Positions 53,880-56,733 of a stretch of 56,733 nt of DNA are shown in pieces; positions within the stretch are counted from its first letter, which is position 1, and each line of letters starts with the position of its first letter. The translations under genes and the position numbers were made by a program. The notes under the pieces are model-generated. The model had not been told where the DNA came from. It was given only the letters and a program-made list of their open reading frames with translations, and searched no databases. Where the stretch lies: positions 1-56,733 of the forward strand of contig DAHVOJ010000007.1 of assembly GCA_027318865.1 (NCBI GenBank). The letters run 5' to 3'. The DNA is from a bacterium. Lineage in GTDB: Bacteria; SZUA-79; Acidulodesulfobacterales; Acidulodesulfobacteraceae.

Positions 53880-54290
53880 TTAAAATAATATATTCTCCCG
53901 CACGGTTCCTATCACAATTCCTACGATATCCCAGTCATATCTATATTCCGGCGGGATATCATTCTCCTCCTCTATCATAAATAAATAAGCAGATGTTATA
54001 TTGATATTTTCCCATTTAGGGTTCACGGCTTCAAGTATTATAGGTGTTTTAGGCGTTTTCGGCAATACTTAGTTATTATATTTATACTTGTCGAATTCTT
54101 TTTTATTTATTAATAGCGGTTCAGGATTAAATTTCCGAATAAAGGACGGACCGGTTCTGTTATTAGAAAAAACAAGGGTCTTGTCTGATAATTTTTTATA
54201 ATTACCATCGAGTGTGAGGTGGATTGTTTTTCGATAAATCACTGCGTAATCACCTTTCTCAATCAAGGGACTCATGCTGTCATCAGGCAT
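53880..54290 (-). pseudogene. S24/LexA-type phage repressor, truncated, one in-frame stop
   Basis: PDDSMSPLIEKGDYAVIYR near the start is the nucleophile-Ser motif of S24 repressors. The first part ends at TAA (54069-54071), and the same frame continues with PKTPKTPIILEAVNPKWENI and ends in WDIVGIVIGTVREN, the rest of the fold. The N-terminal helix-turn-helix is missing. It is a decayed repressor, unless the stop is read through. Confidence 0.75.
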
Positions 54291-54318
54291 GCGATGATAT
54301 CGTTCTGTAAATCCACAT

Positions 54319-54363
54319 ATTCTTTTGCTGAAAAGCAGTGCTTTTCAAATCATGCAAAAGAAT
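54319..54363. repeat. 45-bp hairpin
   Basis: ATTCTTTTGC (54319-54328) pairs with GCAAAAGAAT (54354-54363), and the inner TGAAAAGCA (54329-54337) pairs with TGCTTTTCA (54339-54347). It marks the point where the repressor reading frame ends upstream. Confidence 0.6.
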
Positions 54364-54562
54364 ATATGTCCCATTTTAAATTAAGCGTTTCTTGTTTCTT
54401 TATTATTAACAATATTTTTAAGATATTCTTTATAAACTGTGCTCAAAGTGTGATTATTTTTGGTAAATTATGGCTGTTTTTAGTATATTTTAGATTAATT
54501 TTTTTTGTCAAATTTATTTCGATTTATAGTCGGGGAATGCTTGATATATCAGGGTTTTTAAA

Positions 54563-54613
54563 TGGTGCGTCCAGCAGGATTCGAACCTGCGACCCACAGC
54601 TTAGAAGGCTGTT
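54563..54613 (-). repeat. tRNA-Arg (TCT) 3' fragment, attachment site
   Basis: The minus strand reads the anticodon arm ACAGC-CTTCTAA-GCTGT, the T arm GCAGGTTCGAATCCTGC, the acceptor 3' strand and CCA. The D arm and 5' acceptor are missing, so it is the distal att copy of an element that inserted in tRNA-Arg. The intact tRNA should lie beyond the right edge. Confidence 0.82.
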
Positions 54614-54776
54614 TACTGAGTGCCATAAAATATCCTTTTAAATCAATATTTTTAAGGCTTTGCGGTTTTCCCTTTCAAAATATTTCTTGCCTTTTTAGTC
54701 CGTAAAATGCTATATTTTACCGTATCGTATTTTTATTTTGGACACAAAAACGACCACATTACTTTACGGCTAAAAT

Positions 54777-55820
54777 ATGGCAAATATCTATAAAAGAGGC
54801 GATATTTATTGGTATCAAATACGTCTTGACGGACTCAGGTATCGCGGCTCTACCAAAACCGACAATAAAAAACTCGCCCAGCAAATCGCAAATACAATCG
54901 AAGCCGATTTGGTCCGGAAAAAATTCAGCATGCCGGTTAAAAATAATTATATATTTTTGACGGCGTGGGAGCAATACAAAAAAAGTCTTACAAATATCAA
55001 TAGGACGATTAAAAATAAAGAGTTTGCCGCTAATCATTTTTTACCTGTTTTTAAAGACAAGAACATCTCGGAAATTACACAATCCGATATTAAAGAATAT
55101 CAGATAAAAAGAAGATTGGAAGTCTTATCTTTGCCAAAAAATCAACTAAAAAAGGAAAGCGAAATAAACTTCCGTTGGATTAATCTTGAAATTTCAACCT
55201 TACATCATTTTTTTAATTTCTGCATTGAAAAGGAACTCATAGAAAAGAATCCGGCGGCCGGCGTTAAAAAACTAAATGAGCTGTCCAGGTTAAAAACTTT
55301 ATCCGATTCCGACATCGGGAAGCTCATCGGCAGCGCTACGAACAAATTGACCCGGGATTTAATAACCTTCTTAATTTATACCGGCTGCCGGAAAGGGGAG
55401 GCCTTAAATCTTAAATGGGACGACGTGGACTTGCAGAACGACGTAATAGCCATTAAGGGAACCAAGACGAAGTATGATAGGTATATTCCTATAAGCAAGC
55501 CCCTGAAAGAGCTTTTGAGCCACATTAATAAAATTCAGGACTGTTTATACGTATTTAACAAAAACGGGGCTAAATTAGGCGATTTTAAGAAGTCTTTCCA
55601 TACCGCCTGCAAAAATGCGGGATTTAAGGATATGCACATTCACGACTTAAGGCACGTCTTCGCGAGTAAAATGGTAATGGACGGGACGTCGCTTTATATC
55701 ACGGGGTCACTGTTAGGACACCGGACGACGCAGATGACGAAAAGATATGCTCATTTAAAGCCAGAGACATTAAAGAAAGCCGTTGACGACGTGTGGGATA
55801 AGAGCGATAAAAAAGGTTAA
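54777..55820 (+). CDS. Tyrosine-recombinase integrase, sister of the GI-1 enzyme
   Basis: A 347-residue integrase. The same layout as the one at 30760: NIYKRGDIYWYQIRLDGL strand start, core-binding domain, TGCRKGEAL, HIHDLRHVFASKM and LLGHRTTQMTKRYAHL. From LNELSRLKTL onward both proteins are almost identical even in DNA, while the first 90 residues differ more. It lies 160 bp from the tRNA-Arg fragment, so it probably targets tRNA-Arg. It differs in target but shares its catalytic half. Confidence 0.95.
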   Translation: MANIYKRGDIYWYQIRLDGLRYRGSTKTDNKKLAQQIANTIEADLVRKKFSMPVKNNYIFLTAWEQYKKSLTNINRTIKNKEFAANHFLPVFKDKNISEITQSDIKEYQIKRRLEVLSLPKNQLKKESEINFRWINLEISTLHHFFNFCIEKELIEKNPAAGVKKLNELSRLKTLSDSDIGKLIGSATNKLTRDLITFLIYTGCRKGEALNLKWDDVDLQNDVIAIKGTKTKYDRYIPISKPLKELLSHINKIQDCLYVFNKNGAKLGDFKKSFHTACKNAGFKDMHIHDLRHVFASKMVMDGTSLYITGSLLGHRTTQMTKRYAHLKPETLKKAVDDVWDKSDKKG

Positions 55821-55867
55821 TGGTTTTATACCTAAACGAAAAATCAAAGGCCTTAACGGTCAAATTT

Positions 55868-55934
55868 GTAACAAATTATGTTACGGCGTAACATATAGAG
55901 TTACGTTAGTAGTATAATTTGTTACATTCGTAAC
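55868..55934. promoter_or_regulatory. GTAAC/GTTAC dyads around TATAAT
   Basis: Pairs at 55868/55880, 55888/55900 and 55921/55930, with TATAAT at 55913-55918. Possible operator or att-related sites after the integrase. Confidence 0.4.
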
Positions 55935-55957
55935 GTATTTTTTTACGGTATTACGTC

Positions 55958-55996
55958 GAGAAAGCGGTTGACGACGTGCGGAATAAAAACGGTTAA
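55958..55996 (+). pseudogene. Tail of a third integrase
   Basis: The last 12 codons read EKAVDDVRNKNG and a stop, matching the ends KKAVDEVWNNK and KKAVDDVWDKSDKKG of the two integrases. The rest of the gene is absent. Confidence 0.65.
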
Positions 55997-56024
55997 TGTT
56001 TTATGCCTGCCCGACCGTTTCCGA

Positions 56025-56219
56025 GCCTTAAAACGCAAATATGAACGGATTTTTTATAGGTTAAAAATTGTATAATATATAGTAAATATAGTATATTATA
56101 TAATTATTATTGTATATTATACAACGAGGAATGTCATAGAAGCTGTCTGGACAGACTATAGGTTAAACTACGTACCAACTCCGTTCCGAGCCTTAAAACG
56201 GAAATTTGAAAGGATTTTT
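56025..56219. repeat. Direct repeats CCGTT.CCGAGCCTTAAAACG
   Basis: Copy A at 56025-56055 and copy B at 56181-56218, each followed by GGATTTTT. Both could be terminator-like (CCGTT/AACGG hairpin) or end-of-element repeats. Confidence 0.45.
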
Positions 56220-56223
56220 AATT

Positions 56224-56631
56224 TTAATTTATCTTTAATTCATTAAAGAGAATATTATCGAGTTTTTCTATTGCCTTTTCGATTTCTGGAAACATATCCT
56301 TAAAATCTTCAAGAATAAGAAAACCATGATAATAATTCGCATGAAGTTTTTGTCCTGTTTGACGAATAGCCTTTAATAAATCCGCATCTTTTGTAGCCTT
56401 AGCAATGTTTTCTCCTGCCGTAACTAACTTATTATGGCTATATTTTGCTTCGCCTGTCCTGAGAAATACAATGGCGTTAATATATGCCGCAAGAGCACCC
56501 CATAAAAACTCTCCGGTTTTTTCATATTCTCCTTTATCTAAGAATATCTTAGCATTTTCAAAAAGTTTCTCGGCTCTATGCTTATATTTCCCGATTTTTT
56601 CTATGGCTTCTGTTGTATCATCTCTTCCCAT
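56224..56631 (-). CDS. HEPN/PaREP1-like helical protein
   Basis: A 135-residue all-helical protein resembling HEPN or PaREP1 proteins. KYKHRAEKLFENAKIFLDKG, EFLWGALAAYINAIVFLRTG and KLHANYYHGFLILEDF match the four-helix pattern. A canonical RxxxxH RNase motif is not clear, so it may be a non-catalytic member. It overlaps the end of the upstream partial gene, suggesting a two-gene toxin-antitoxin-like unit. Confidence 0.7.
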   Translation of the reverse strand: MGRDDTTEAIEKIGKYKHRAEKLFENAKIFLDKGEYEKTGEFLWGALAAYINAIVFLRTGEAKYSHNKLVTAGENIAKATKDADLLKAIRQTGQKLHANYYHGFLILEDFKDMFPEIEKAIEKLDNILFNELKIN

Positions 56632-56733
56632 TCGATTACATCCCCGGTTTTAGCATTAATACGAACTTTATAACTATTCTTATTTAAAGTATTGGATAAT
56701 ATTATAATATATTCTTCATTTTCTTTTTTAATG
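56601..56733 (-). CDS. Small protein partner of the HEPN gene, 5' end outside window
   Basis: The minus-strand frame open at the edge reads EEYIIILSNTLNKNSYKVRI and INAKTGDVIEWEEM, stopping at 56601-56603, 31 bp into the HEPN gene. NAKTGDVIEW is like PepSY-type or small beta-sheet proteins. Only 43 codons are visible. Confidence 0.45.
   Translation of the reverse strand, partial: IKKENEEYIIILSNTLNKNSYKVRINAKTGDVIEWEEMIQQKP

Noticed and set aside
52972-54613. Two functional tRNA-Arg genes
   Set aside because: Both lack the D arm and 5' acceptor strand; they are 3' fragments only.

Overview
The window is AT-rich bacterial chromosome with dense genes, mixed purine-rich Shine-Dalgarno sites and A/T-rich spacers. 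It reads as two parts: an ordinary core chromosome (1 to about 30.5 kb) and a stack of integrated mobile elements (30.5 kb to the right edge). The gene set (2-oxoacid:ferredoxin oxidoreductase, MetV/MetF, 2-hydroxyacyl-CoA dehydratase-like protein, GlcD/GlcF, PPK, PHS-type phosphate transporter) fits a Gram-negative, probably anaerobic or microaerophilic, uncultured lineage. A low-GC deltaproteobacterial-type organism is my guess; nothing in the window proves the taxonomy.

Core part. 0-7.3 kb is a phosphate cluster: polyphosphate kinase (5' end cut by the window), a GGDEF-EAL c-di-GMP enzyme, a small zinc-ribbon protein, a PHS-family phosphate transporter and a PHP phosphoesterase. Two copies of a 58-bp promoter block, each with a Pho-box-like sequence 9-10 bp before a TACAAT -10 box, tie it together. 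A 1.7-kb IS1634-type insertion sequence (7.4-9.2 kb) follows and clips a small AbiEi/DUF6922-like gene. Then come rdgB, glcD, glcF (with an in-frame palindromic insert), a diacylglycerol kinase-like gene, a 2-hydroxyacyl-CoA dehydratase-like gene, an HtrA protease, metV, metF, iorA, iorB, a family-4 uracil-DNA glycosylase, an NfeD/slipin pair, and a pentose phosphate set (gnd, zwf, and on the other strand tkt and tal), a stand-alone LigD phosphoesterase domain and a DoxX protein.

Mobile part. A tRNA-His(GTG) gene at 30504-30580 is the landing site. A perfect 61-bp copy of its 3' end recurs at 46398-46458 and a near-perfect copy at 50514-50581, so two elements sit in tandem: GI-1 (15.9 kb) and GI-2 (4.1 kb). 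GI-1 carries its integrase next to the tRNA, an IS256 remnant, a DUF2130 nuclease-like protein, small membrane and lipoprotein genes, then a compact five-gene minus-strand operon (36.5-42.6 kb): HTH/AbiEi-like regulator, ClpP-class serine protease, VirD4/HerA-like ATPase, metallo-beta-lactamase-fold nuclease and PD-(D/E)XK-like protein. No relaxase or mating genes accompany it. I regard this operon as the best candidate for an undescribed system (defence or DNA processing). It faces a divergent metallophosphoesterase across a promoter with three TGTTTCA operator half-sites. A second tyrosine recombinase, an HTH protein and about 1.3 kb of strongly structured non-coding DNA lie to its right. 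GI-2 holds a beta-hydroxyacid dehydrogenase and a decayed PAS-GGDEF gene.

Right end. After the third tRNA-His fragment come a small coiled-coil gene, a TetR remnant beside a nitroreductase operon, and two tRNA-Arg(TCT) 3' fragments (52.97 and 54.56 kb) bracketing a higher-GC MazEF pair and a broken S24 repressor. A sister integrase (54.8 kb), the tail of a third integrase and a HEPN/PaREP1-like gene close the window.
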